A DNA stretch of 64,000 nucleotides from Zoogloeaceae bacterium (GCA_024235675.1 JACKLZ010000003.1:62001-126000), one strand, 5' to 3'; counted from the stretch's first letter, positions 35,737 to 43,432 are shown. Numbers and translations: made by a program. The notes: generated from the sequence alone by a model not told the origin.

Positions 35737-37125
35737 ATGGTGAAAAAGAACGGAATGGCGACTGAACAATCACGGGCCGAACAATCGAGCGTCCGCGCCC
35801 TGCGCGATTTTGCCGAGCTGGCGGGCGACTGGTTCTGGGAGCAGGACGCCGACTTCCGCTTCACCTCTTTTTTCGGTGTGTCGACCGACATGATGCGCCG
35901 GGATCAAAGCGAGTTTCTTGGCAAGCGGCGCTGGGAAACGGGCATCGACGGCGTCACTGAAGAACAGCTCGCCGAGCACATCGCCGCTTGCCATCGCCAC
36001 GAGGCCTTCCGCGATTTTGAGTATTCAGTTGTCGGCACGGGTGGAGAGATTCAGTACTACGCCATCAGCGGCATGCCGGTGTTTGATGATTCGGGCGCCT
36101 TTACCGGCTATCACGGTATCGGCCGAAACGTGACCGCCCTGCGTGTGGCCGAAGTCGCCATCAAGAATAGTGAGCGAAAAATGTCGCAGATCGTGCACGG
36201 AAACCCGGTGCCGACTTTCGTTATTGACGTTCAGCACCGCATTACCCACTGGAATCAAGCCTGCGCCAGAACCACCGGGCGCAGCGAAAAAGAGATGCTC
36301 TCCGGCGTGGCGCTGTGGGCCGCTTTCTATGGCGCGCCACGGCCGCTGCTGGCCGATCTCGTCGTCTCTGGCGCGTCCGAAAAAGTCATCTTTGCGCAAT
36401 ACGACCACGCCAGTCGATCCAGCCTGATCGAAGGCGCCTATGAAGCCGAAGGGTTTTTTCCGCTGCTCGGCGACGAGGGGTGCTGGCTTCATTTCACTGC
36501 GGCCCCCTTGCGCGACGCCGACGGCAAGCTCATCGGCGCCATCGAGACGCTGCAAGACATCACCCTTGAGCGAAAAGCCCAGGCTGCACTAGAGAATCTG
36601 GCGCTCAGCGACGGCCTGACCGGGGTGGCCAACCGACGTCGCTTCGACATGGCGCTCGCAGACGAATGGAAGCGCGCGCGTCGCTACAAGACCACGCTGG
36701 CGCTGCTGATGATCGACATCGACCACTTCAAACGCTACAACGACAGCTATGGTCATCAGGCTGGCGACCTCTGTCTGCAGCAGGTTGCCACAGCCTTGCG
36801 TGACGCCATTCATCGGCCGGGGGATGTGGTCGCGCGCTACGGCGGAGAAGAGTTCGCGGTCATCATGCCCGACACCGATGTCGACGGCGCCGCAGTGGTG
36901 TCCGAACGAATCCTCGACGCCGTCTCCGCGCTGGCCATTGAGCACAGTGGTGGCGAAGGCGGGCGGGTGTCGCTGAGCATAGGTGTTGCCACGCTGACCC
37001 CCGATCTGAAAACAGGCGAAGACGCGCTGGTCGCCCTCGCCGATCAAGCGCTCTATCAGGCCAAGCAAACGGGTCGAAACCGCTTTTGTTGCGCCGGTGC
37101 TCGCCTGGATCGCTCCGAAAGCTAG
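35737..37125 (+). CDS. PAS-domain diguanylate cyclase
   Basis: A 462-residue signalling enzyme that should make cyclic di-GMP. Two PAS-like regions lie at about residues 25-140 (FAELAGDWFWEQDADFRF) and 145-275 (VHGNPVPTFVIDVQHRITHWN). The C-terminal GGDEF domain (about 285-455) has metal and substrate residues in LMIDIDHFKRYND and the active site RYGGEEFAVIMP. An RPGD inhibitory site lies five residues before it. There are no membrane segments, so it is cytoplasmic. The ligand of the PAS domains is unknown. Confidence 0.93.
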   Translation: MVKKNGMATEQSRAEQSSVRALRDFAELAGDWFWEQDADFRFTSFFGVSTDMMRRDQSEFLGKRRWETGIDGVTEEQLAEHIAACHRHEAFRDFEYSVVGTGGEIQYYAISGMPVFDDSGAFTGYHGIGRNVTALRVAEVAIKNSERKMSQIVHGNPVPTFVIDVQHRITHWNQACARTTGRSEKEMLSGVALWAAFYGAPRPLLADLVVSGASEKVIFAQYDHASRSSLIEGAYEAEGFFPLLGDEGCWLHFTAAPLRDADGKLIGAIETLQDITLERKAQAALENLALSDGLTGVANRRRFDMALADEWKRARRYKTTLALLMIDIDHFKRYNDSYGHQAGDLCLQQVATALRDAIHRPGDVVARYGGEEFAVIMPDTDVDGAAVVSERILDAVSALAIEHSGGEGGRVSLSIGVATLTPDLKTGEDALVALADQALYQAKQTGRNRFCCAGARLDRSES

Positions 37126-37192
37126 CCGTCGTTAAAGCGCGCGCGTTTCACCCGCCAAGGCGCGGCGGCGGTGTCGCGGCCACCGTCAGCCC

Positions 37193-37408
37193 TCAAGTTC
37201 TGGGCCGAGTGTTCCCCCGCCCGCGAAACAGCCCCACCAGCAACACCAGCAGAAAAACCCCCAGCAAAGGCAGCAGCACCAGGTCAAGATAGCCCAGCAC
37301 CGCCGACACGCCCAAGCCCGCCGCCAGCCACACCAGCACCGGCGTAAAGCAACACAGCGCCGTCACCACGCTGCCAATGCCGCCAATCTTCACCAGACGC
37401 CGATTCAC
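37193..37408 (-). CDS. merF: MerF-like mercury transport protein
   Basis: About 71 residues with two membrane spans. The first contains vicinal cysteines in VVTALCCFTPVLVW, which align with the Hg(II)-binding CC of MerF, and the second region GYLDLVLLPLLGVFL matches as well. The GTG at 37408 overlaps the stop of the upstream GDCCxxC gene by four bases. A longer frame exists but is not needed. No merA, merR or merT is present, so a role in mercury uptake or other metal handling is unproven here. Confidence 0.75.
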   Translation of the reverse strand: MNRRLVKIGGIGSVVTALCCFTPVLVWLAAGLGVSAVLGYLDLVLLPLLGVFLLVLLVGLFRGRGNTRPRT

Positions 37409-37626
37409 TCTGCGCCCTTCGTGCAACACGATGCGCTCGCTTGAATCGGCGGGCAGGGCACATCGCCATACGAACAAAACACGCAGCAATCGCCCTTGAG
37501 CGGTTTCAAAATGCTGCGACAGCCCTTGCACTCGTAAAAATACTGGCACGCCGCCGTCGGCATGGTTTCGGTCTCGACATGGCCGCAGTGCGGGCAGGTG
37601 AGGGTGGATTCGAGAATGGGCGTCAT
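37405..37626 (-). CDS. GDCCxxC-motif metal-binding-type small protein
   Basis: A 73-residue Cys-rich protein. An N-terminal CPHCGH pair, a CKGC pair and the GDCCVFCSYGDVPCPP block give ten or more cysteines, typical of the uncharacterised GDCCVxC family. It starts at ATG 37626 and overlaps merF by four bases. The pairing suggests metal binding or delivery. Function is not established. Confidence 0.75.
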   Translation of the reverse strand: MTPILESTLTCPHCGHVETETMPTAACQYFYECKGCRSILKPLKGDCCVFCSYGDVPCPPIQASASCCTKGAE

Positions 37627-38068
37627 GCCGAAGGCTCCGGGGCTGTCATGACAGTGTGACCCCATGCGATGGGCGGCGGTTCAACGCGGGAGGTGGAGGC
37701 CTTGGGCCTCTGTTTGGCGGGCTGCGGTGTTGGCGTTCATGGCTTGTCCCGAGCTGCTGCGCCATCCGCGTGGGGTATAGGCATTCCTTTCGGGTGGCGC
37801 TTGCCGTTTTCAGAGCGCTCGGGTCTAATCGATGGGAATATCTGTAGTGGATTGTTGGTAGCCTCGCACCGGGGTGCTTGGGGCTTCTCTCGGGCATAGC
37901 GGCAAGCTGAACGGGAGCCAGGAAAGGTGGGATGCTCAATGTGTTATCCGACATCATGACGACGAAGTCAGCATGCCATGCAAGTGAAATCAATGGGTTG
38001 CGACAACAAGCTAGATTCTGTGTTTGTCGCATAAATCGTGTACACACCGTTTTGTCGTCTACTTAACA
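37627..38068. other. Non-coding stretch left of the cassette array
   Basis: About 440 bases with no supported gene; open frames here have poor composition. A short hairpin GAGGCC-TT-GGGCCTC lies near 37695-37710. The right end (about 38020-38068) contains an unassigned site next to the first cassette boundary and could be an attI or degraded attC. No integrase fragment was recognised. Confidence 0.4.
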
Positions 38069-38069
38069 G

Positions 38070-38249
38070 TTATGTTTCACGGGCCGCCTTGATCTTCGCC
38101 CGCACCCAAGCCGCCCCACCGAGGCGCCTGCACTTCGCCCACTCATCGTCGGTCATTCGGATCGGGCGGGCCTTCATCAACTCGCCCGTCTTCGCCAGAG
38201 GCTTGCGCCCCTGACCGCGCCCTGCGCCACCTCTACCGCTATCTGTCAT
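38070..38249 (-). CDS. Small cassette protein of unknown function
   Basis: A 59-residue basic protein, rich in Gly and Arg at its N terminus, whose C-terminal half reads RPIRMTDDEWAKCRRLGGAAWVRAKIKAA. This resembles small ribbon-helix-like proteins of plasmids and phages. Its ATG overlaps the 3' end of the upstream minus-strand gene by 11 bases. Its stop codon lies in the cassette boundary GTTATGT. A DNA-binding role is only a guess. Confidence 0.6.
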   Translation of the reverse strand: MTDSGRGGAGRGQGRKPLAKTGELMKARPIRMTDDEWAKCRRLGGAAWVRAKIKAARET

Positions 38250-38460
38250 TGCAAGCGCGCTCCATAAAAGTCAGGGCGGCGCGGTAGCTTTTGCGGTAAC
38301 CGATCATTTCGCCGCCACGATAAATCTCGATCAGCGAGCCGCGCTTACCGAACGGCTGTCGGCATAGCGTGAAGCCATTTCGAGCCGCAAAGAGCGCCGC
38401 CAAAACCTGCGGCTGCGTAGTGTTGTCCTTCGTCGGCCGGTTGATGAGCTTGAGTTCCAT
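38239..38460 (-). CDS. Small cassette protein of unknown function
   Basis: A 73-residue protein starting at ATG 38460 with an AAGGAG site seven bases upstream. A TATAAG-like -10 is visible further upstream. The composition is mixed and basic, with no signal or membrane segment. The central RQPFGKRGSLIEIYRGGEMIGYRKSYR part looks like a small beta-rich fold. It is co-transcribed with the 59-residue gene in the first cassette. I do not recognise the family. Confidence 0.6.
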   Translation of the reverse strand: MELKLINRPTKDNTTQPQVLAALFAARNGFTLCRQPFGKRGSLIEIYRGGEMIGYRKSYRAALTFMERACNDR

Positions 38461-38538
38461 GATTGGCTCCTTGTTTATGTGCTTATAGTGTACATACGCA
38501 ATCAAAGAAAAGCAAGACTTTTGTATCTACGCAAACAA

Positions 38539-38593
38539 ACATAACACCACGCGCCACGCGGACGCTTCGCGCCGGTGCGCTCATGCGTTATGC
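38539..38593. other. attC-like site 1
   Basis: Bounded by ACATAAC (38539-38545) and GTTATGC (38587-38593). The interior is GC-rich with an imperfect stem. ACATAAC is the exact complement of GTTATGT at 38069, which delimits the first cassette. Confidence 0.6.
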
Positions 38594-38860
38594 CCATCCA
38601 CGCTGCGCGCCCATGCGTGCAACGAGATCGTCCAGTCGTTCCTTCTGCGTGCGGTGTCCTCCCTTGCGCGGTAGGCCGTGCTGAGCGAAGAACGATGCCC
38701 GCACTTTCAGCCAAGCTTTGTACGGGTGATGCTCACGCGCTCCGAACGGGTACGCCGCATCGATTGCCTTCGCGGTTTCTTCCGGCGACTTTCCGGCCTT
38801 CCTGCACTCAATCAGCGTTTCCAGCATCACGCCGTGCGCAACTTGCCCCCATGTGCTCAT
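38588..38860 (-). CDS. Cassette protein of unknown function
   Basis: A 90-residue soluble, helical protein (MSTWGQVAHGVML..., ending QRGWA). It contains a region with YPFGAREHHPYKAWLKVR, recurrent in small phage- and plasmid-borne proteins. It runs on the minus strand. Its start is 14 bases from one attC box (38874) and its stop TAA is inside the other (38587-38593). Its function is unknown. Confidence 0.65.
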   Translation of the reverse strand: MSTWGQVAHGVMLETLIECRKAGKSPEETAKAIDAAYPFGAREHHPYKAWLKVRASFFAQHGLPRKGGHRTQKERLDDLVARMGAQRGWA

Positions 38861-38873
38861 CTCAACCTCCTTT

Positions 38874-38943
38874 GCATAACTCCACGCTCCAGCCGACAGG
38901 TCAAAGCTGCGCTTTGCCCGTCGGCTGAGCTACGGCGTTAGGT
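38874..38943. other. attC site 2
   Basis: GCATAAC (38874-38880) to GTTAGGT (38937-38943). The interior folds into a strong hairpin pairing AGCCGAC-GG-CAAAGC with GCTTTG-CC-GTCGGCT around a TGC loop, with single unpaired bases as in genuine attC sites. Confidence 0.8.
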
Positions 38944-38955
38944 TTTAGGAAAGTT

Positions 38956-39246
38956 ATGGATACACTGCGCGCGATCTGGCCATTTGTCCCTGGGCAGCAG
39001 GAGCTGATCTTCCAAATCACGGGGGTTGCCGTGGTTGGACTATTGGCACTAAATATCTACATCGCGCTGTCTCAGCGCCTTTCACTCCGAACCATTGCCT
39101 CTTCGCTCTTTACGCAGGTGGGACGGCCAACAGAGGTACAAAGCGTGCTCAGAGTTTTCTTCTTATGCTGGCTGGCGCTCGGATTTTTCGTCTTAGTTGT
39201 TGACGTCGTGGTGAACGGAAATCAAATTGTCGTTAATCAAACCTAA
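38956..39246 (+). CDS. Two-span membrane protein, integron cassette gene
   Basis: A 96-residue protein with two strong hydrophobic helices (about 18-38 ITGVAVVGLLALNIYIAL and 66-86 VFFLCWLALGFFVLVVDVVV). It starts 12 bases after the attC boundary, and its stop lies within the next attC, as is typical of cassettes. No family is recognised. Confidence 0.7.
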   Translation: MDTLRAIWPFVPGQQELIFQITGVAVVGLLALNIYIALSQRLSLRTIASSLFTQVGRPTEVQSVLRVFFLCWLALGFFVLVVDVVVNGNQIVVNQT

Positions 39247-39327
39247 CCTTGCGCTCAGCCTCGCTTCTTTCAGTCGCTGGACGCTGCGCGATAAAACCGC
39301 GCAGCGCCGGTTAGCTCTACGTTAGCG
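39241..39327. other. attC site 3
   Basis: ACCTAAC (39241-39247) to GTTAGCG (39321-39327). The central stem GCTGCGCG / CGCGCAGC is perfect. The first box is the exact complement of GTTAGGT that opens this cassette at 38937. Confidence 0.85.
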
Positions 39328-39336
39328 CGCTTAGAC

Positions 39337-40293
39337 ATGACTCGCGTTGATCCAACTGATTCGCAGAGAACGAGGCTTCTTGAGGCCAATGCACACCGTT
39401 GTTGCGTATGCAAACGGCCAAACCTTGGCTTGCACCTCCATCATATCGATGGCAATTCATCCAACACAGTCGATGACAATCTTGCTGTGCTATGCGTCGA
39501 AGATCATGACCGCCATCACAGGCCCGGCCCGTATTCAGCAACAGTAAATCACTTAGACCTCAGTCCAAAGGTGATCGCTGAGCACAAGGAATCATGGGAG
39601 GCCTTTGTCATTGAGGCGCGGCGCGAAGCCCCAACGGTTGTTGCAACGCTTGCTGCGTATGGAACCGAAGAATGCATTCACTCGCTCCAACTGGTCATGC
39701 AGTGGCCTGACGAGAGGATCGAATACAAGCGTTCCTTTCATCTGCTGGATGCAAACCCCGATCGTTTGACGGATGAAATAATTGCGGAGGTCCAGGCAAT
39801 TGGACCACATGTGCAACTTATCTCATTGAGCGAGCCCCTTCCTATTGAGCATTGCCCGTGTTGCGGCACAGGCTACAGTCGAACAATAAAGCCAGCCCTG
39901 GTCGCCCGACTAACCGACCCAACATGGCAAACCGACTCAATATGTTCCATTTACATCAACCCCACGCAGCCTTCGCTAGCCATCTCTGTAGCGTTGCGTG
40001 ATCAACATCTGTTTAGCGGCAGCTTGCATCTATGTCAGGGGAAGTTTCTCCACTATGCGAACGATTACTATGATGAGCGCGTTTCTCTACGCGACTCTCC
40101 GAGCGTGCGATCACAGGCATCAGCTATTGTTCGCTCGGTCGTGAAGGAATGGGCGCCCGCCAATCTTTTGATTGGTACCGGTAGCCACGACTCACCCTCG
40201 CTTATCGAAAACCTCGATCTGCCGCGTTGCTGGGAGAAGCGCGCTAACCCATCATTCCACCGGACCTGCGCGAAAAGCCGCGCAGGCCGGTGA
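39337..40293 (+). CDS. HNH-endonuclease-domain protein, integron cassette gene
   Basis: A 318-residue protein. The N-terminal 70 residues form an HNH nuclease motif: CCVCKRP, then LHLHHIDGNSSNTVDDNLAVLC and DHDRHH, with the His-His-Asn-His ligands in place. The remaining 240 residues are unrecognised apart from a CPCCG pair near residue 170 that may bind zinc. The gene begins nine bases after the attC boundary and ends inside the next attC. A nuclease effector fused to a sensing domain is a reasonable guess; defence is one possible role. Confidence 0.75.
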   Translation: MTRVDPTDSQRTRLLEANAHRCCVCKRPNLGLHLHHIDGNSSNTVDDNLAVLCVEDHDRHHRPGPYSATVNHLDLSPKVIAEHKESWEAFVIEARREAPTVVATLAAYGTEECIHSLQLVMQWPDERIEYKRSFHLLDANPDRLTDEIIAEVQAIGPHVQLISLSEPLPIEHCPCCGTGYSRTIKPALVARLTDPTWQTDSICSIYINPTQPSLAISVALRDQHLFSGSLHLCQGKFLHYANDYYDERVSLRDSPSVRSQASAIVRSVVKEWAPANLLIGTGSHDSPSLIENLDLPRCWEKRANPSFHRTCAKSRAGR

Positions 40294-40308
40294 ATTCAGA
40301 CGTTAGAT
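40242..40308. other. attC site 4
   Basis: CGCTAAC (40242-40248) to GTTAGAT (40302-40308). The stem CACCGG-A-CCTGCGCG / CGCGCAGG-CCGGTG has one unpaired base, the hallmark extrahelical base of attC sites. Confidence 0.9.
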
Positions 40309-40317
40309 CTTTACGCC

Positions 40318-41037
40318 ATGTTCATACGCGAACCAATCTATTCAGCCACCCAATTCCCTCCTGGGCGACCTGGTGGTCCTTTAGTGTTTAACGCCTTCGG
40401 GCCATTAAATGGGATTCAACAAGAGCTTCATTGGAGGCTTTTTGACTTCTGTCGAGTCCATCAGATTGTCTACAAGGAAATTGCGCTCGTTGATGCAAAG
40501 CTAGATTCTATTGGCGTTGAGAGCATCAAATTTACCGGAGACCTAGAAGCTTTCGAGGAATACCAAAAATCAAAATTGATGTGCGCAGTTATGGACAAGG
40601 ACATCGAGAATAAACGAGTCGTTAACTTCGTCGATCACATGACTGTTGTCGGCTTATGGGCAATTGCAGAGCAGTTCCTAGGAAAGGTGTTTCGTGGGTA
40701 TAAGTCGCGCATTGATAACTCTCCTCCTGAAAGCGTTCAGCACCCGTACCGATGGGATAGCTTCGTTAATATCTTCGCCACGATCGGGATTGATTTATCA
40801 GCCTGCGATAAATTAAAAAATGCGGATGAATGCCGTGTCTTAAACAATGCGATAAAACACGATCCTACGGTTGGTAACCGCCTAATGTCTTTTCACTATT
40901 TCGTTCAATATCAGGGGAAACGGCTGGAAGAAATTCCCCTCGAAATGCAGCGCTATTTGAACGGCGTGTCTGATTTTCTTGGGAGCCTTATTGAATACGC
41001 AGATCAACAACTGACCAATCTTGGATTCAAGGTCTAA
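40318..41037 (+). CDS. Cassette protein of unknown function
   Basis: A 239-residue soluble protein, visibly AT-rich compared with the chromosome. Its C-terminal half has a short RVLNNAIKHDP segment that recalls the R...KH motif of HEPN-type helical proteins, which include RNases and toxins, but the spacing is not diagnostic. It starts ten bases after the attC boundary and ends inside attC 5. I cannot assign a family. Confidence 0.7.
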   Translation: MFIREPIYSATQFPPGRPGGPLVFNAFGPLNGIQQELHWRLFDFCRVHQIVYKEIALVDAKLDSIGVESIKFTGDLEAFEEYQKSKLMCAVMDKDIENKRVVNFVDHMTVVGLWAIAEQFLGKVFRGYKSRIDNSPPESVQHPYRWDSFVNIFATIGIDLSACDKLKNADECRVLNNAIKHDPTVGNRLMSFHYFVQYQGKRLEEIPLEMQRYLNGVSDFLGSLIEYADQQLTNLGFKV

Positions 41038-41100
41038 CCTCTCGGTCAACCGGACCTTGCGAATAAAGCCGCGCAAGGCCGGTTGCCTTGAACGTTAGGC
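41032..41100. other. attC site 5
   Basis: GTCTAAC (41032-41038) to GTTAGGC (41094-41100). The stem CCGG-A-CCTTGCG / CGCAAGG-CCGG is nearly identical in design to attC 4, suggesting recruitment by the same integron. Confidence 0.9.
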
Positions 41101-41119
41101 TTCAATAGGGAGAACGCAC

Positions 41120-41995
41120 GTGTCATTGATCGAGCTAGAAAATCCAAACGCTCCGATTTCCGTTCACTTCAAGATGGACGGCCCCGGATTCAAGGAAGGC
41201 ATTCCCCTTCACTTGCTTACATCCGGGTTGCTCGATTTTCAGTCTTTGCTCGACAAGACGTACCTCGGTCTTACCCAACGAAAACGGCTGTCTCGCGATG
41301 ACAGATTGCGCTATTACCTTTTGTCAAAAGACATCACGCATGGCTCTGCCGAAACCGATCTCGGCATCGTGCTTACGGGGATTCAGACTGCTTTCCCATT
41401 TTTCAGTGCTCTCGGCCCCACCGGGCTTTGGGAATATTCAAAACAGACTTTCGAGTTTCTGAAATTGGTCTACTCCTCAATGAAAGCGGGTAATCAACCA
41501 ACTTACTCGTGGTCTGGAGATAACTCACAGTTCCAAGTTAACACTGGAACCCAAACGAACACGTATAACGCTCCGGTGTTCAACATTGGACAAATGAGCG
41601 TCAACAACTATGAATCTCTTGTAAAGCCAATCGAAGAAAAGGTGGTCGATTTCGTTGCCTTCGGAGACCCTGATATTGGCGCAATAAAACTAGATGCTTC
41701 CACGGCAGAGATTTTTTCCTTGCCCTCACAAATCGAAACTACGCCGCTGCGTCTACGATGCGAGATATTTGACTTCAATAAATTTGAGAACGTCGGGAAG
41801 CTCCACGTCAATCCTGGTGAACCCGCCAAGGAAGGAGATTATCGGTTTGAGGTCATTGGTGATCAAGACGTTACGTTGTTCATCGAAGCCATGCTCCGTA
41901 AGCAGGTCGCGGTAAATTGCCTTCGGGAAATTGCGCCCAATCCATTCTCTCCCGAAAAAGTTGTCCGCTTTCAGGTAATCAACATTGAACCCTAA
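41120..41995 (+). CDS. Cassette protein of unknown function
   Basis: A 291-residue protein with no signal peptide. The N-terminal half has conserved-looking blocks (GIPLHLLTSGLLDFQSLLDKTYLGL and SAETDLGIVLTGIQTAFPFFSALG). A low-complexity polar segment rich in Asn, Thr and Gln (about 130-165) separates it from a beta-rich C-terminal half. A GGAG site precedes the ATG. The family is not recognised; the two-part design is reminiscent of sensor-effector proteins, but this is speculation. Confidence 0.7.
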   Translation: MSLIELENPNAPISVHFKMDGPGFKEGIPLHLLTSGLLDFQSLLDKTYLGLTQRKRLSRDDRLRYYLLSKDITHGSAETDLGIVLTGIQTAFPFFSALGPTGLWEYSKQTFEFLKLVYSSMKAGNQPTYSWSGDNSQFQVNTGTQTNTYNAPVFNIGQMSVNNYESLVKPIEEKVVDFVAFGDPDIGAIKLDASTAEIFSLPSQIETTPLRLRCEIFDFNKFENVGKLHVNPGEPAKEGDYRFEVIGDQDVTLFIEAMLRKQVAVNCLREIAPNPFSPEKVVRFQVINIEP

Positions 41996-42085
41996 CCCTA
42001 CACTCAACACGGACCGCCCAACAGCTGCGCTGTTGGGTTCCCTCCGGGTTTCGCCCTACGGCGGCCGGTTAGCTTCACGTTAGAG
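41990..42085. other. attC site 6 (right end of the array)
   Basis: CCCTAAC (41990-41996) to GTTAGAG (42079-42085). The centre has a perfect CCCAACAGC / GCTGTTGGG stem. Chromosomal sequence resumes immediately beyond. Confidence 0.85.
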
Positions 42086-42112
42086 CGGACACCGTCCGGT
42101 TTTTCTACGATT

Positions 42113-43069
42113 TCATGGCTTGCTGAAATCGCCGTCCTCTGCGAACCGCCCCGTCGCCTCGCCCAGCGCCGCCGCCATGGCGGGTGCAAACGGGCTGTGA
42201 CCACAACCCTCAATCAGCTGTAGCACGCTGCCAGCGCAGGCGGTGTGCACCGCGCGGGCGTTGTCGGGGTGGCAGATGCGGTCTTGCGTGCCGTGCACAA
42301 TCGCCACCGGCAGGCCGGTCATCGCGGCGGCTGCGTTGCGCCACCAGTCGTTTTCCAGAAAGCAGTTGTGATGCAGGTAGTGCGCCTGCACGCGGTATTT
42401 GTCGATGGCGGCGGCGAGTGCGTCGCCGGCCGGCGGGTTGAAGTGAGCGGCGGGGCCGTTGTCGAGGGCGTTTTCCCAGGCCATCCAGGCGGTGGTGAGG
42501 GCGGCCTGTTCGTTGGGGCGTGCTCCGAGCAGGGCGGCGGGGAGCCAGTTGGCGAGTTTGGATCGTGCGCCCGGTGGGGCGAGGGCGGCGAGGCGGGCGT
42601 GGATGGCGGGGGCGTGGTGATGGCTGTCGTCGAAGAAGCGGCGCAGGTCGTCGCCCGAGGCGAGAAACACGCCGCGCAATATGGCGCCAAGGCAGGCGCT
42701 GCGGTGAGCGGCGACATAGGCGATGGCCAGCGTGGCGCCCCAGGAGCCGCCGAAGACCAGCCAGTGATCGATGCCCAAGTGCTGGCGTATGCGCTCGATA
42801 TCGGCGACCAGATGTGCGGTGGTGTTGTGCTCAAGGCCGCCGCGCGGGGTGCTGCTACCGCAGCCGCGCTGGTCGAACTGGATGATGTGGTAGCGCGTGG
42901 CATCGAAAAACTGGCGGTGGCCGGCGCTCATGCCGCTGCCCGGCCCGCCGTGCAGGCAGATCACCGGCAGGCCATCGGGCGCACCGCTTTGTTCGACATG
43001 CAGCTGGTGGCCGTCGCCGACGTCGAGCGCGAAGACGGACCAGGGGGCGGGTGGGGTAGGCATGGCCTT
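42113..43069 (-). CDS. pip: Proline iminopeptidase
   Basis: An alpha/beta hydrolase of about 318 residues that removes N-terminal proline from peptides. The signature blocks are LHGGPGSGMS, FDQRGCGSSTP, the nucleophile elbow VFGGSWGATLAIAY, the acid in HGTQDRICHP and His in GCGHSPF. The start is uncertain among ATGs at 43102, 43069 and 43060; 43069 is used. It abuts the right edge of the cassette array. Confidence 0.92.
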   Translation of the reverse strand, partial: KAMPTPPAPWSVFALDVGDGHQLHVEQSGAPDGLPVICLHGGPGSGMSAGHRQFFDATRYHIIQFDQRGCGSSTPRGGLEHNTTAHLVADIERIRQHLGIDHWLVFGGSWGATLAIAYVAAHRSACLGAILRGVFLASGDDLRRFFDDSHHHAPAIHARLAALAPPGARSKLANWLPAALLGARPNEQAALTTAWMAWENALDNGPAAHFNPPAGDALAAAIDKYRVQAHYLHHNCFLENDWWRNAAAAMTGLPVAIVHGTQDRICHPDNARAVHTACAGSVLQLIEGCGHSPFAPAMAAALGEATGRFAEDGDFSKP

Positions 43070-43146
43070 CATGCTAGTGCGTGGTGGCGAGATTGTCTGC
43101 ATTGGTGTGGGGCGGTGGTGTCGTTCTGTGCGCATTCACCGTTGTT

Positions 43147-43209
43147 GGCCGGATGAATCCGGCCCTACGGAGCGACACCGCCGGTCCGTAGGGCGGGTTT
43201 CAACCCGCC
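43147..43209. repeat. Dispersed palindromes upstream of pqqA
   Basis: GGCCGGATGAATCCGGCC (43147-43164) followed by the 22-base GTAGGGCGGG...CCCGCC palindrome (43188-43209). These are the same two units seen at 28493-28541, in reverse order. Confidence 0.8.
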
Positions 43210-43357
43210 ATCGGTGTGGCGAGGCGCGCGCCGGCCTCATGAAAATCTGTAGGCGCGAGTCCATATTCCACGGATGTGTCGCTTGCCGTGCGCCGGCATG
43301 CTGGGCTCACGTGGCGCGAAGTCGCCGCGACCCACCCACAAACACCGGAGACACACT

Positions 43358-43432
43358 ATGAAATGGGAAACCCCGACCGCCGCCGATTTTCGTTTCGGCT
43401 TTGAAATCACCATGTACATCGCTTCGCGTTAA
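43358..43432 (+). CDS. pqqA: Coenzyme PQQ precursor peptide
   Basis: A 24-residue peptide, MKWETPTAADFRFGFEITMY then IASR. Glu16 and Tyr20, the residues cross-linked to form PQQ, are exactly placed (E-x3-Y). A CGGAG site precedes the ATG. It lies 49 bases before pqqB and heads the pqqABCDE operon. Confidence 0.97.
   Translation: MKWETPTAADFRFGFEITMYIASR

Larger units (their letters stand above)
38069..42085. mobile_element. Integron cassette cluster lacking an integrase (CALIN-like)
   Basis: A 4-kb run of small genes separated by attC-like sites. Each site is an inverted repeat of 55-96 bases starting with a YAAC box and ending with a GTTRRRY-type box. For four consecutive cassettes the first seven bases are the exact reverse complement of the cassette's own closing box (38069/38539, 38587/38874, 38937/39241, 39321/40242). 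For two more (40302/41032, 41094/41990) six of seven match. This is expected of excisable cassettes. The genes are AT-richer than the flanking chromosome. No intI gene is visible in the window. Confidence 0.85.

Noticed and set aside
37646..38047. A 133-codon minus-strand open frame beside the cassette array as a possible integrase remnant
   Set aside because: The translation has no tyrosine-recombinase motifs, no plausible ribosome site and an unlikely composition.
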